A DNA stretch of 6,240 bases from an uncultured beta proteobacterium (GCA_903886165.1 CAISLL010000190.1:1-6240); one strand, 5' to 3'; shown: positions 1 through 6,240, counted from the stretch's first letter. The notes: generated by a model not told the origin, from the letters alone. A program made the numbers and translations.

Positions 1-369
1 CACATCACGCATGGCCTTGACCAACACATCCTTGTCGAATTCCTTGGTGCCGACAAACTCCACAGCTGCCACCGTGGGTCGCTCTTCGACCACCACCACC
101 AGGACATCACCGTTGATTTCGATGCGCACATCCTTGAACAGACCCAAACCAAACAGGGCGCGGATCGCCGTAGAGCCTTTATCGTCGCTATAGGTGTCCC
201 CGACCCGAACCGGTAAAGAGACGAACACGGTACCCGGTTCAACGCGCTGAAGGCCTTCAATCCGAATATCCCGAACCGTGAAGGGGTCGACCGCCCACGC
301 AGACTGGGTCACAAAGGCCAAGGACGCCAGCGCAGTCAAGGTCTTGAATTGGAAGCGATTTAATTGCAT
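1..369 (-). CDS. bamA: Outer-membrane protein assembly factor BamA, N-terminal 123 residues (3' end cut by window edge)
   Basis: BamA is the essential beta-barrel core of the BAM complex, which folds and inserts proteins into the outer membrane. Only the first 123 codons are present; the reading frame is open to the window edge. Residues 1-26 form a typical Sec signal peptide: basic residues at 5 and 9, a hydrophobic core around 11-20, and an A-W-A site with predicted cleavage after residue 26. The mature part opens with FTVRDIRIEGLQRVEPGTVF (30-49), the hallmark start of POTRA domain 1. This domain runs to about residue 96 (GLFKDVRIE, then a valine-rich strand ending in EERP). POTRA 2 begins near VAAVEFVGTKEF (100-111). 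The rest of the POTRA array and the barrel lie outside the window. The gene follows rseP, as is usual in proteobacteria. No good Shine-Dalgarno precedes the ATG, but the start fits the signal peptide well. Family assignment is confident. Confidence 0.95.
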   Translation of the reverse strand, partial: MQLNRFQFKTLTALASLAFVTQSAWAVDPFTVRDIRIEGLQRVEPGTVFVSLPVRVGDTYSDDKGSTAIRALFGLGLFKDVRIEINGDVLVVVVEERPTVAAVEFVGTKEFDKDVLVKAMRDV

Positions 370-370
370 G

Positions 371-406
371 TTAAAAACCAAAAAACAAACAGACACCTGA
401 GGTGCC
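371..406 (-). terminator. Possible weak intrinsic terminator or attenuator between rseP and bamA
   Basis: Reading the minus strand, the 42-nt gap contains GGCACC-TCA-GGTGTC (406 to 392), a 6-bp stem with one G-T wobble and a 3-nt loop. It is followed at once by a T-rich run broken by a few G residues (391 to 371). This has the layout of a rho-independent terminator, but the stem is short. Because bamA starts only two bases after the run, full termination here would be costly. Partial termination, an mRNA-processing site or chance are all possible. Confidence 0.3.
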
Positions 407-411
407 CTGAC

Positions 412-1773
412 TCATGAAGCAAACAAACGGGAAATATCATTAAAAAGGGCAATGAACATCATGAGCATCAAAAGCGCGACTCCGCCTTGTTGAAGCCGAT
501 CCATCCAGGCCTCGGGCACTGGCTTGCCTGTCACACCCTCCCAAAGATAATACATCAGGTGACCACCATCCAAGACCGGCAGCGGCAGCAGGTTCAAAAC
601 ACCCAGACTGACGCTGATCAGTGCCAAAAATATCAGGTACTGGGTCAATCCCAAACCGGCCGATTTGCCGGCATAGTCCGCAATGGTCAAGGGCCCGCTG
701 ATGTTCTTGAGGGAGGCTTCGCCAGTGAGCATCTTGCCCATCATCTTCAATGTCAACGCTGACATGTCCCAGGTTTTCACTAGGGCCTGCACCAGACCAT
801 CCAGCGGACCTTGCCGCACCATGAGTATTTCCGGACGAGCACCCACATAAGCCTCAATGCGCCCAATCGACTCACCGCCTTCTTTGGCGACCTGCGGTGT
901 CACGAAAATAACAAGCAACTGGCCATTTCGCAAAACCTTCCAGGACTGGGTTTCAGCAATGCCTTTGGCACCTGATTGACGGATCAGTTGCCGCAATTGC
1001 TGGCCATCGACCACCTTCTGGCCATTGACACTTTGGACTTCGTCGCCGTCCAGAAACCCAGCACTCTGGGCCGCTCCACCGGTCATCGTCTGACCAATCA
1101 AGGGGCGACTGAACGGGCCAACAATACCAATTCTGGCAAACAACTTTGCATCGACTTCCTCCACTGGCAGCTTGGAGAGCTCAAGCAGGACGTCGCGCTC
1201 TTGCCCGTCGGCGGTTGCCAGCACCAGTCGCACATCTTCACCCTCAAGTCCAGCACGGGTCAGTGCCCAACGAATGTCATCAAAGGAACGCACGCTTGCC
1301 AGTTCCTGGCCCTCGGACCCCGTTCGCAACACACGTTCACCACCAACGATCCCGGCCTGGCTGGCCAGGGTCTGCGCCGCTGGCACGCTCAGCACAGGTG
1401 CCGGAAGTTCCACACCCATCCAGTTCACGCAAGCATATAGCAATACCGCCAGCGCCAGGTTGGCCAGGGGGCCGGCAGCCACAATGGCAACCCGACTGCG
1501 CAGCGGCTGGGTATTGAACGCCAGATGTCGCATGGTCTGCTCCACCGGGGCTTCCCGTTCATCGAGCATCTTGACATAGCCACCCAATGGAAACAGCGCG
1601 AGCACAAATTCGGTGCTTGAATTTTTTGGTTGCCAACGATAAATCGGTGTGCCAAAACCAATTGAAAACCTCAATACCTGCACACCACACGCCAATGCCA
1701 CGCGGTAATGCCCATACTCATGCACGGCAATCAATAGGGAAATCGCCAGAATGAACGCGGGTATAGTCAACAT
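412..1773 (-). CDS. rseP: RIP zinc metalloprotease RseP (site-2 protease family)
   Basis: RseP is an inner-membrane intramembrane protease. In E. coli it makes the second cut in the anti-sigma factor RseA, releasing sigma-E, and it also clears signal-peptide remnants. The 453 residues match the family length (about 450). Visible features in order: TM helix 1 with the zinc-binding HEYGH motif (18-22); GFG (39-41) and FPLGGYVKM (61-69) near the active site; TM helix 2 around 95-117 with GPLAN (101-105); a first, more divergent PDZ domain (about 120-205); a second PDZ domain around 225-305 (AAQSAGFLDGDEVQSVNG at 234-251); the conserved ISGPLTIA stretch (358-365); TM helix 3 ending in NLLPLPVLDGG (394-404), where D402 is the third zinc ligand; and a last TM helix near 430-446. 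The gene starts 8 nt after the dxr stop. There is no convincing Shine-Dalgarno, so translation may be coupled to dxr. A later start would destroy TM1 and HEYGH, so this ATG is favoured. Confidence 0.97.
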   Translation of the reverse strand: MLTIPAFILAISLLIAVHEYGHYRVALACGVQVLRFSIGFGTPIYRWQPKNSSTEFVLALFPLGGYVKMLDEREAPVEQTMRHLAFNTQPLRSRVAIVAAGPLANLALAVLLYACVNWMGVELPAPVLSVPAAQTLASQAGIVGGERVLRTGSEGQELASVRSFDDIRWALTRAGLEGEDVRLVLATADGQERDVLLELSKLPVEEVDAKLFARIGIVGPFSRPLIGQTMTGGAAQSAGFLDGDEVQSVNGQKVVDGQQLRQLIRQSGAKGIAETQSWKVLRNGQLLVIFVTPQVAKEGGESIGRIEAYVGARPEILMVRQGPLDGLVQALVKTWDMSALTLKMMGKMLTGEASLKNISGPLTIADYAGKSAGLGLTQYLIFLALISVSLGVLNLLPLPVLDGGHLMYYLWEGVTGKPVPEAWMDRLQQGGVALLMLMMFIALFNDISRLFAS

Positions 1774-1781
1774 GGGAGCAG

Positions 1782-2993
1782 TCAGATGCCCAGGCGCGTG
1801 ACACGCACTTGAGCCATCGCGCGCGACTCTGAGTCAAGGGCCAACAAGTCTTCCAGGGACTGTGGCGGCGCCGGGTGCAGGGCCGACAAGGTTTCAAGGT
1901 TCACCGTGTGAATCTGGTCAAACCTGATACGCCGTGCAAGAAACGCCTCCACTGCGATCTCGTTGGCGGCATTCAGTACGGCTGTGCTGCCAGGTGCTGA
2001 ATCAAGTACGGCCCAGGCCAACTTCAAGCCAGGAAATCGCTCAGCGTGGCCATAGACGTGAACCGACTCAAAGGTCATGTCGGACATGGCCCTGAAATCC
2101 AGTGCAGTTGCGCCCGAGGTCATGCGATGTGGCCACGACAAGCCATAGGCGATGGGTACCTTCATGTCGGGTGTGCCGAGCTGGGCAATGACCGAGTTGT
2201 CGCGGTACTGCACCATGGAATGGATCACGCTTTGGGGGTGAATCACCACCTCAATTTGCTCTGGCTTCACACCAAAAAGGTAGCGCGCCTCAATCACCTC
2301 CAGCGCCTTGTTCATCATGGTGGCCGAATCCACCGAAATCTTTCGCCCCATCACCCAGTTCGGGTGCGCGCAGGCCTGCTCTGGTGTGATCTCTGCGAAA
2401 GTGGCGGGATCACGCCGGCGAAAGGGGCCACCCGAGGCCGTCAGAAGAATTTTGTCAATCTGTTCTGGCCAGGCACTCGCGTCATCCGGCAAAGATTGGA
2501 AGACAGCCGAGTGCTCGCTGTCTATGGGCAACAACTTGGCTCCGCCAGCTGCAACAGCCTGAAGAAAATAGTCGCCACCCACCACCAGCGCTTCCTTGTT
2601 GGCAAGCAACAAGCGCTTGCCAGCACGGGCGGCCGCCAGGCATGACGCCAGTCCTGCAGCCCCGACAATGGCAGCCATCACGGTGTCAACCAACTCGTGC
2701 CGGGCGACTTCTTCGATGGCTTTTGCACCAACAAGAACTCGTGTTGACAAGCCAAGTGATGCACACTTTTGAGCCAAGTCACGGCCATGGGGCTCGCTCG
2801 CCATCACGGCATAGGTGGGTCTGAACAAAACACATTGCGCCAGCAGTTTGTCAACCTGTGACGATGCACTGAGCGCAAAGACCTCAAATCTGTCTGGGTG
2901 CAGCGCCATGACCTCCAACGTGCAGACCCCAATGGAGCCAGTCGACCCCAACACTGCGACACGCTGGCGCTTCAAGTCACTTTGGTCAGGCAT
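1782..2993 (-). CDS. dxr: 1-deoxy-D-xylulose 5-phosphate reductoisomerase (IspC/Dxr)
   Basis: This cytoplasmic enzyme converts DXP to 2-C-methyl-D-erythritol 4-phosphate using NADPH and a divalent metal. It is the committed step of the MEP isoprenoid pathway and the target of fosmidomycin. The 403-residue length is normal (E. coli has 398). The N-terminal NADPH-binding loop is LGSTGSIG (15-22). ANKEALV is at 131-137. The metal-binding motif DSEH (158-161) supplies D158 and E160. The flexible-loop region includes TASGGPF (185-191), H210, and SVDSATMMNKALEVIEA (220-236), which holds S223, N228, K229 and the third metal ligand E232. HPQSVIHSMVQY (252-263) and a helical C-terminal domain follow. 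All catalytic positions I know from the family are present. The gene lies 8 nt after cdsA and has a good ribosome binding site. It supplies precursors that uppS, two genes upstream, ultimately consumes. Confidence 0.98.
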   Translation of the reverse strand: MPDQSDLKRQRVAVLGSTGSIGVCTLEVMALHPDRFEVFALSASSQVDKLLAQCVLFRPTYAVMASEPHGRDLAQKCASLGLSTRVLVGAKAIEEVARHELVDTVMAAIVGAAGLASCLAAARAGKRLLLANKEALVVGGDYFLQAVAAGGAKLLPIDSEHSAVFQSLPDDASAWPEQIDKILLTASGGPFRRRDPATFAEITPEQACAHPNWVMGRKISVDSATMMNKALEVIEARYLFGVKPEQIEVVIHPQSVIHSMVQYRDNSVIAQLGTPDMKVPIAYGLSWPHRMTSGATALDFRAMSDMTFESVHVYGHAERFPGLKLAWAVLDSAPGSTAVLNAANEIAVEAFLARRIRFDQIHTVNLETLSALHPAPPQSLEDLLALDSESRAMAQVRVTRLGI

Positions 2994-2997
2994 ACGG

Positions 2998-3003
2998 CCC
3001 CTT
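2998..3003 (-). promoter_or_regulatory. Ribosome binding site of dxr, overlapping the cdsA stop codon
   Basis: On the minus strand the cdsA stop TAA runs straight into GGGG, giving TAAGGGG four bases before the dxr ATG. AAGGGG is a fair Shine-Dalgarno match at short spacing. The sequence is also part of a perfect 10-base palindrome CCTTATAAGG (3000-3009), so the SD could pair weakly with the last cdsA codons. A ribosome finishing cdsA would free it. Confidence 0.65.
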
Positions 3004-3847
3004 ATAAGGAATACAGCATCATTGCCAGCGGTAGCGTCGGCAACAGCGCATCAACACGATCCAGCACCCCGCCATGTCCGGGCAACAATCCGCTGCTGTC
3101 CTTGATACCCGCACTGCGCTTCACCAGGGACTCAATCAGATCACCCACCACACTCATGGCCGCCATAAAAACTGCAGCAATCATCAGGAGCCAAAGACTC
3201 CTGTTGCCAACATGGGAGTACAGGCTCGGCACTGCCACGTGATTGACCATGTCAAAGTAACGCCAAGCCCACGCCAGCACCATCACACCGAGCATGCCGC
3301 CCCAGACACCTTCCCAGCTCTTGCCCGGACTGATGGAGGCTGCCAGTTTGCTGTGCGTCCAACGCCCGCCCCAGGCACGGCCCGCGAAGTAGGCAGCAAT
3401 GTCTGCCGTCCATACCAAGGCCAGAATAGACAAGAGAAAATTTGATCCAATCACCTTGGCCTGACCAATCGCCAGCCATGTCAATGCCAAGGCGGCAACG
3501 CCCCCAAGCAATCGCAAATGCCGCGAATGTGTAGTCCAGGCAGACACACCCGCCCTCAAGACGGTCGCCCCCCCCAGTACCCACGCGGCGCCCACCACCA
3601 GCCAGAGTCCTGGCATGCGTTGCTCCAGCCAGCCAGCCCACCACATCAAAGCGCAAACAGCACAACACAACGCACCCACCCATAGAGAGACGTGTTGACT
3701 CCAGCCGTTGGCCTTGGACCACTCCCACGCAGCAGCCGCTATGAAGACAAGTGCCAGGAAACAAAATGGCCAGGGTTCGCGGTAAAACAGGGCAGGCAAC
3801 AACACCAGCAACAACACCAGCGCGGTAATCACTCGTTGTTTAAGCAT
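3002..3847 (-). CDS. cdsA: Phosphatidate cytidylyltransferase (CDP-diacylglycerol synthase)
   Basis: CdsA is an inner-membrane enzyme that joins CTP and phosphatidic acid to give CDP-diacylglycerol, the precursor of all major bacterial phospholipids. The 281 residues are rich in hydrophobic helices; I count about eight likely membrane segments, the first at roughly 6-22. Family motifs are clear: WTADIAAYFAGRAWG (146-160), SPGKSWEG (173-180), and the CDS signature at 240-266. That signature reads S-L-V-K-R, then IKDSSGLLPGHGG, then LDRVD, and fits the known S-x-x-K-R-x4-K-D...H-G-G-x-x-D-R-x-D pattern at every fixed position, including the metal-binding acidic residues. The start ATG lies 8 nt after the uppS stop without a recognisable Shine-Dalgarno. 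Coupled translation from uppS is likely but not shown. No truncation or frameshift is seen. Confidence 0.97.
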   Translation of the reverse strand: MLKQRVITALVLLLVLLPALFYREPWPFCFLALVFIAAAAWEWSKANGWSQHVSLWVGALCCAVCALMWWAGWLEQRMPGLWLVVGAAWVLGGATVLRAGVSAWTTHSRHLRLLGGVAALALTWLAIGQAKVIGSNFLLSILALVWTADIAAYFAGRAWGGRWTHSKLAASISPGKSWEGVWGGMLGVMVLAWAWRYFDMVNHVAVPSLYSHVGNRSLWLLMIAAVFMAAMSVVGDLIESLVKRSAGIKDSSGLLPGHGGVLDRVDALLPTLPLAMMLYSL

Positions 3848-3855
3848 GGATTACG

Positions 3856-4584
3856 TCAGGCGGCTGAAGCGGACGGGTTCCCGCGCTGAACCTGATCAGA
3901 TGTCTTTCCAAAACGCCGCTCTCGCCCTGAATAGGAGGCAATCGCGGCATCAAGCGCAGCCTCGTCAAAGTCCGGCCAGAGCGTGCTGGTGAATTCAAAC
4001 TCGGAATAAGCTGATTGCCACAGTAAAAAATTGCTGATGCGCAGCTCACCACCCGTTCGTATCACCAGGTCAGGGTCAGGTACATGTGCCAAGGCCATGG
4101 CTTGGCTCAGGCTCTCGTCGGTCGCAGGAATGCCATGCACAGCCAAACTCGCGGCCGCTTGGGCGATGTCCCAGCGTCCGCCATAATTAAAGCAAACGTT
4201 GAGCACCAAACGATTGTTGGAAGATGTTTCGGCTTCGGCCTGCTCAATGCCTTTGAGCACTCTGGCGGACAAGCCCAGGCGCTCGCCAATGAAGCGGAGT
4301 TGAACGCCGTCGGCCTTTAGTTGCGGCACTTCACGCGAAAGCGCAAAGGCAAACAGATCCATCAGGCCAGACACCTCATCGCTGGGACGCTGCCAGTTTT
4401 CTGATGAAAACGCAAACACAGTCAATACCCGCACGCCACGTTTGTCGCAAGCCTTTGCACACCGCTTGAGGGCATCAACCCCTTGTTTGTGTCCGGCGAT
4501 TCTTGGCAGAAAACGCTTGTTCGCCCAGCGACCATTGCCGTCCATGACGATGGCAATGTGGTGTGGCACGTGCAGATCAGTCAT
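3856..4584 (-). CDS. uppS: Undecaprenyl diphosphate synthase (cis-prenyltransferase)
   Basis: UppS condenses farnesyl diphosphate with eight isopentenyl diphosphates in cis to form C55 undecaprenyl diphosphate, the lipid carrier for peptidoglycan and O-antigen units. The enzyme is cytosolic or loosely membrane-associated. At 242 residues it is slightly shorter than the E. coli protein (253), mostly at the termini. Conserved blocks: HHIAIVMDGNGRWA (8-21), with the essential aspartate D15 and the diphosphate-binding GNGR; FSSENWQRP (59-67); LNVCFNYGGRWDI (128-140); and the family signature DPDLVIRTGGELRISNFLLW (170-189), followed by SEFEF and LWPDF (202-206). GRERRFG is at 220-226. All expected catalytic residues are present. 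The start lies 7 nt after the frr stop, inside a perfect inverted repeat described separately. The gene sits upstream of cdsA, as in most proteobacteria. Confidence 0.98.
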   Translation of the reverse strand: MTDLHVPHHIAIVMDGNGRWANKRFLPRIAGHKQGVDALKRCAKACDKRGVRVLTVFAFSSENWQRPSDEVSGLMDLFAFALSREVPQLKADGVQLRFIGERLGLSARVLKGIEQAEAETSSNNRLVLNVCFNYGGRWDIAQAAASLAVHGIPATDESLSQAMALAHVPDPDLVIRTGGELRISNFLLWQSAYSEFEFTSTLWPDFDEAALDAAIASYSGRERRFGKTSDQVQRGNPSASAA

Positions 4585-4603
4585 GGCGGGCCTAAACCGC
4601 CAT
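4583..4603 (-). promoter_or_regulatory. Inverted repeat spanning the frr stop and uppS start (possible translational-coupling hairpin)
   Basis: On the minus strand ATGGCGG (4603-4597) and CCGCCAT (4589-4583) are exact reverse complements separated by the 7-base loop TTTAGGC. The 5' arm is the second-to-last frr codons. The loop holds the frr stop TAG, and the 3' arm ends with the first two bases of the uppS ATG. In RNA this would form a 7-bp stem with five G-C pairs that hides the uppS start until a ribosome terminates frr. The pairing is directly visible; the regulatory role is inferred. Confidence 0.45.
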
Positions 4604-5152
4604 CAGGTCTTGTTCTTTGGCCGCAATCAACTGATCAATAACTGCAATGTGTCTGTCTGTGACCTTCTGGATGTCGGTCTCGCAACGCTTCTGCTCATCT
4701 TCCGACGCCAGCTTGTCCTTGACGAGTTTCTTCACGGCATCATTGGCGTCCCGGCGAAGATTGCGCACGGCAACCTTGGCACCTTCGCCCTCATTGCGCA
4801 CTAGTTTGGTGAGTTCCTTGCGGCGCTCCTCCGACATCGGAGGCATCGGCACGCGAATCAAATCGCCCATGGAAGATGGGTTCAAGCCCAAATCGCTGTC
4901 GCGGATGGCTTTTTCGATCTTCGCACCCATGCCCTTTTCCCATGGCTGCACACTGACAGTACGTGAATCAAGGAGCGACACATTCGCCACCTGGCTGATC
5001 GGCAGCATGGAGCCGTAGTAGTCCACATGCACGGTGTCAAGAATGGCCGGACTCGCTCGACCGGTGCGAATTTTCGTCAGATTGTGCTTGAAAGACTCTA
5101 TGGACTGATCCATTTTGGCTTCAGCGGTGTTCTTGATATCAACGATCGGCAT
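4592..5152 (-). CDS. frr: Ribosome recycling factor (RRF)
   Basis: RRF works with EF-G in the cytoplasm to split the post-termination ribosome so that its subunits can be reused. The 186 residues match the family (185 in E. coli). The two-domain layout is visible. The N-terminal helix (about 1-30) ends at the conserved TGRASPAIL (30-38). The beta/alpha/beta domain II (about 31-104) includes YYGSMLPISQVANV (45-58), PWEKGM (70-75) and NPSSMGDLIRVPMPPMSEER (91-110). The long C-terminal helices of the three-helix bundle carry RNLRRDANDAVKK (130-142), whose arginines contact 23S rRNA in the family. The start is supported by a strong GAGGGG Shine-Dalgarno. frr lies 52 nt after pyrH and 7 nt before uppS, the standard order. 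The protein is full-length. Confidence 0.98.
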   Translation of the reverse strand: MPIVDIKNTAEAKMDQSIESFKHNLTKIRTGRASPAILDTVHVDYYGSMLPISQVANVSLLDSRTVSVQPWEKGMGAKIEKAIRDSDLGLNPSSMGDLIRVPMPPMSEERRKELTKLVRNEGEGAKVAVRNLRRDANDAVKKLVKDKLASEDEQKRCETDIQKVTDRHIAVIDQLIAAKEQDLMAV

Positions 5153-5157
5153 TTTTT

Positions 5158-5163
5158 CCCCTC
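5158..5163 (-). promoter_or_regulatory. Ribosome binding site of frr
   Basis: GAGGGG on the minus strand is followed by five A residues and then the frr ATG. This is one of the two best Shine-Dalgarno matches in the window and fixes the start. The 52-nt gap upstream also holds the 8-base palindrome GAACGTTC (5167-5174), which has no clear role. I see no obvious promoter or terminator in the gap. Confidence 0.75.
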
Positions 5164-5204
5164 ATAGAACGTTCAATATGACCATGGAAGCAGAACTCTG
5201 ATGC

Positions 5205-5927
5205 TCAGGCGTAAACCAGCGTTCCTTCATCCTCGCCCATTACCACACGTTGAAGTGCACCATGTTTGAAGATCGAGAAGACCTTGACCGGCAATTTCTG
5301 GTCCCGGCACAAGGCAAATGCAGTTGCATCCATGATGCCAAGATTTTGCGATATCGCATCGTCAAAAGAGATCTTGCTATACCGAGTGGCGCTTGGGTCC
5401 TTCTTGGGATCAGCAGAATAGACGCCATCGACCTTGGTCGCTTTAAGGACGATTTGTGCACCGATCTCGGCGCCGCGCAAGGCGGCAGCAGTGTCAGTGG
5501 TGAAGAACGGATTGCCGGTGCCGGCGGCAAAAATCACCACCTTGCCCTCTTCGAGGTACTGCAGGGCCTTTGGCCGGACATACGGCTCCACCACCTGCTC
5601 AATCGCAATGGCTGACATCACCCGTGCCGTCAGGCCGGCCTTGTTCATGGTGTCACCAAGCGCCAGTGAATTCATGACCGTGGCCAACATTCCCATGTAG
5701 TCTGCGGTGGCACGGTCCATGCCCACAGAACCGCCCGCAACCCCCCGAAAAATGTTTCCACCACCTATCACTACCGCCACCTCGACACCGAGGCGGGTGA
5801 CAGACACAACCTCATCCACCATTCGAACAATGGTGTCACGGTTGATACCAAACTGGTCATCCCCCATCAGTGCCTCACCTGACAATTTCAACAAAATACG
5901 CTTGTAGGCGGGCACTGGGGTTGTCAT
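5205..5927 (-). CDS. pyrH: Uridylate kinase (UMP kinase, amino acid kinase family)
   Basis: PyrH phosphorylates UMP to UDP with ATP, feeding RNA, DNA and sugar-nucleotide synthesis. The bacterial enzyme is a cytoplasmic hexamer, typically activated by GTP and inhibited by UTP, and is unrelated to eukaryotic UMP/CMP kinases. The 240 residues match the family length. Motifs in order: KLSGEAL (14-20), the phosphate-binding lysine region; VVIGGGNIFRG (52-62), the glycine-rich loop; DRATADYMGMLATVMN (71-86), with the UMP-binding aspartate at 77; GTGNPFFTTDTAAALR (136-151); and KATKVDGVYSADP (162-174), the nucleotide-binding segment. The C-terminus reads GTLVYA. A clear AGGAG Shine-Dalgarno precedes the ATG by 6 nt. 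It lies between tsf and frr, as in almost all bacteria with this cluster. Confidence 0.98.
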   Translation of the reverse strand: MTTPVPAYKRILLKLSGEALMGDDQFGINRDTIVRMVDEVVSVTRLGVEVAVVIGGGNIFRGVAGGSVGMDRATADYMGMLATVMNSLALGDTMNKAGLTARVMSAIAIEQVVEPYVRPKALQYLEEGKVVIFAAGTGNPFFTTDTAAALRGAEIGAQIVLKATKVDGVYSADPKKDPSATRYSKISFDDAISQNLGIMDATAFALCRDQKLPVKVFSIFKHGALQRVVMGEDEGTLVYA

Positions 5928-5933
5928 CTGATG

Positions 5934-5938
5934 CTCCT
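5934..5938 (-). promoter_or_regulatory. Ribosome binding site of pyrH
   Basis: AGGAG on the minus strand lies 6 nt before the pyrH ATG and is a good Shine-Dalgarno match. It sits between two copies of GCATCAG. The 51-nt tsf-pyrH gap shows no hairpin with a T-run, so readthrough from rpsB-tsf into pyrH is plausible. I saw no convincing promoter in it. Confidence 0.75.
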
Positions 5939-5978
5939 GATGCGATTGGTTGGAATGAAGTGAGCAGGCGACAAAATC

Positions 5979-6240
5979 TCAGGCCGTCTGTTGGGCCGCG
6001 GCAACCTGTGCGGCCACTTCCGCCGCAAAGTCGTCCACCTTCTTTTCAATGCCTTCACCCACCACATACAGCGCGAAGCCCTTGACGGTGGTACCAGCGA
6101 CCTTGAGCATCTGTTCAACAGTCTGCTTGTCGTTCTTGACGAATGTCTGGTTGAACAAGGAAACTTCCTTCAGGTACTTCTGCACACCCCCTTCAATGCG
6201 CTTGGCAACAATTTCAGCAGACTGCACTGGTTTGCCTGCC
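5979..6240 (-). CDS. tsf: Elongation factor Ts, C-terminal 86 residues (5' end cut by window edge)
   Basis: EF-Ts is the guanine-nucleotide exchange factor that regenerates EF-Tu-GTP from EF-Tu-GDP in the cytoplasm. The frame is open to the right edge, so the true start lies outside. A GTG at 6227-6225 within the frame is an internal valine codon, not the start. The visible part reads A-G-K-P-V-Q-S-A-E-I-V, then RIEGGVQKYLKEVSLFNQTF and VKNDKQTVEQML. This is the C-terminal part of the EF-Ts core domain, including the conserved LFNQTFV patch. It continues into FALYVVGEGIEKKVDDFAAE, which matches the conserved EF-Ts C-terminal GEGIEK...DFAAEV segment, and ends in an alanine/glutamine-rich tail and TGA. 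Placement just upstream of pyrH confirms the identity; rpsB would be expected further upstream. Confidence 0.95.
   Translation of the reverse strand, partial: AGKPVQSAEIVAKRIEGGVQKYLKEVSLFNQTFVKNDKQTVEQMLKVAGTTVKGFALYVVGEGIEKKVDDFAAEVAAQVAAAQQTA

Noticed and set aside
412..700. Possible sigma-E type promoter for bamA inside the 3' end of rseP, as known in E. coli
   Set aside because: I looked for a GAACTT-like -35 with a suitably spaced -10 on the minus strand and saw none convincing.
2046..2645. A 199-codon plus-strand open frame opposite dxr (and similar plus-strand frames at 976-1440, 1172-1579, 3074-3445 and 4442-4804)
   Set aside because: Each lies antisense to a well-supported conserved gene, has no recognisable domain, is rich in H, Q, R and P typical of antisense shadows, and has no gene-like context.
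3252..3764. A 170-codon minus-strand frame overlapping cdsA in another frame
   Set aside because: It sits wholly inside cdsA, whose own frame has the complete family signature. The alternative translation is Gly/Cys/Arg-rich and matches nothing I recognise.
5167..5174. Palindrome GAACGTTC in the pyrH-frr gap
   Set aside because: Only 8 bases, flanked by mismatches, with no nearby promoter elements. Too short to call an operator.
5197..5936. The 10-base word TCTGATGCTC (plus strand) at 5197-5206 and again at 5927-5936, bracketing pyrH
   Set aside because: A 10-base repeat is expected several times by chance in 6 kb. One copy overlaps the pyrH stop and the other its SD and start region. There is no sign of insertion or recombination.
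6225..6227. GTG as a start codon for an 82-residue protein at the right edge
   Set aside because: The frame continues upstream without a stop to the window edge with EF-Ts-like sequence, so this is an internal valine codon of tsf.
1..6240. Mobile element, defence system, CRISPR array, tRNA/rRNA or other accessory cargo
   Set aside because: Every gene belongs to one conserved housekeeping cluster, the gaps are all under 60 nt, and no transposase, repeat array or RNA-gene pattern is present.

Overview
This window carries a contiguous block of core housekeeping genes, all on the minus strand. In transcription order (right to left) they are: the 3' end of tsf (EF-Ts), pyrH (UMP kinase), frr (ribosome recycling factor), uppS (undecaprenyl diphosphate synthase), cdsA (CDP-diacylglycerol synthase), dxr (DXP reductoisomerase), rseP (site-2 zinc protease) and the 5' end of bamA (outer-membrane assembly factor). 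This gene order is the classic proteobacterial rpsB-tsf-pyrH-frr-uppS-cdsA-dxr-rseP-bamA cluster. The protein sequences and moderately GC-rich codon use look betaproteobacterial, most likely Burkholderiales/Comamonadaceae. That placement is a judgement from sequence style, not from a search.

Layout: tsf runs off the right edge (stop at 5979). A 51-nt gap leads to pyrH (5927-5205), and a 52-nt gap leads to frr (5152-4592). From frr to rseP the genes are packed very tightly, with gaps of 7 nt (frr/uppS), 8 nt (uppS/cdsA), 8 nt (cdsA/dxr) and 8 nt (dxr/rseP). A 42-nt gap then precedes bamA, which starts at 369 and runs off the left edge. No stretch over 300 bases lacks a gene. There are no RNA genes, mobile elements, CRISPR arrays, frameshifts or broken genes.

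How the genes work together: tsf, pyrH and frr serve translation and nucleotide supply. The next five genes build the envelope. dxr makes isoprenoid precursors by the MEP pathway, uppS uses isoprenoid diphosphates to make the C55 carrier lipid, and cdsA makes the activated phospholipid precursor. In well-studied relatives rseP governs the sigma-E envelope stress response, and bamA inserts outer-membrane proteins. One or a few polycistronic messages are likely.

I found no undescribed biological system here. The points worth a second look are small RNA-level signals. One is a perfect 7-bp inverted repeat that encloses the frr stop codon and buries the uppS start. The second is a hairpin plus T-rich run between rseP and bamA that resembles a weak intrinsic terminator or attenuator. 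The third is the lack of clear Shine-Dalgarno sequences at several of the tight junctions, which suggests translational coupling.
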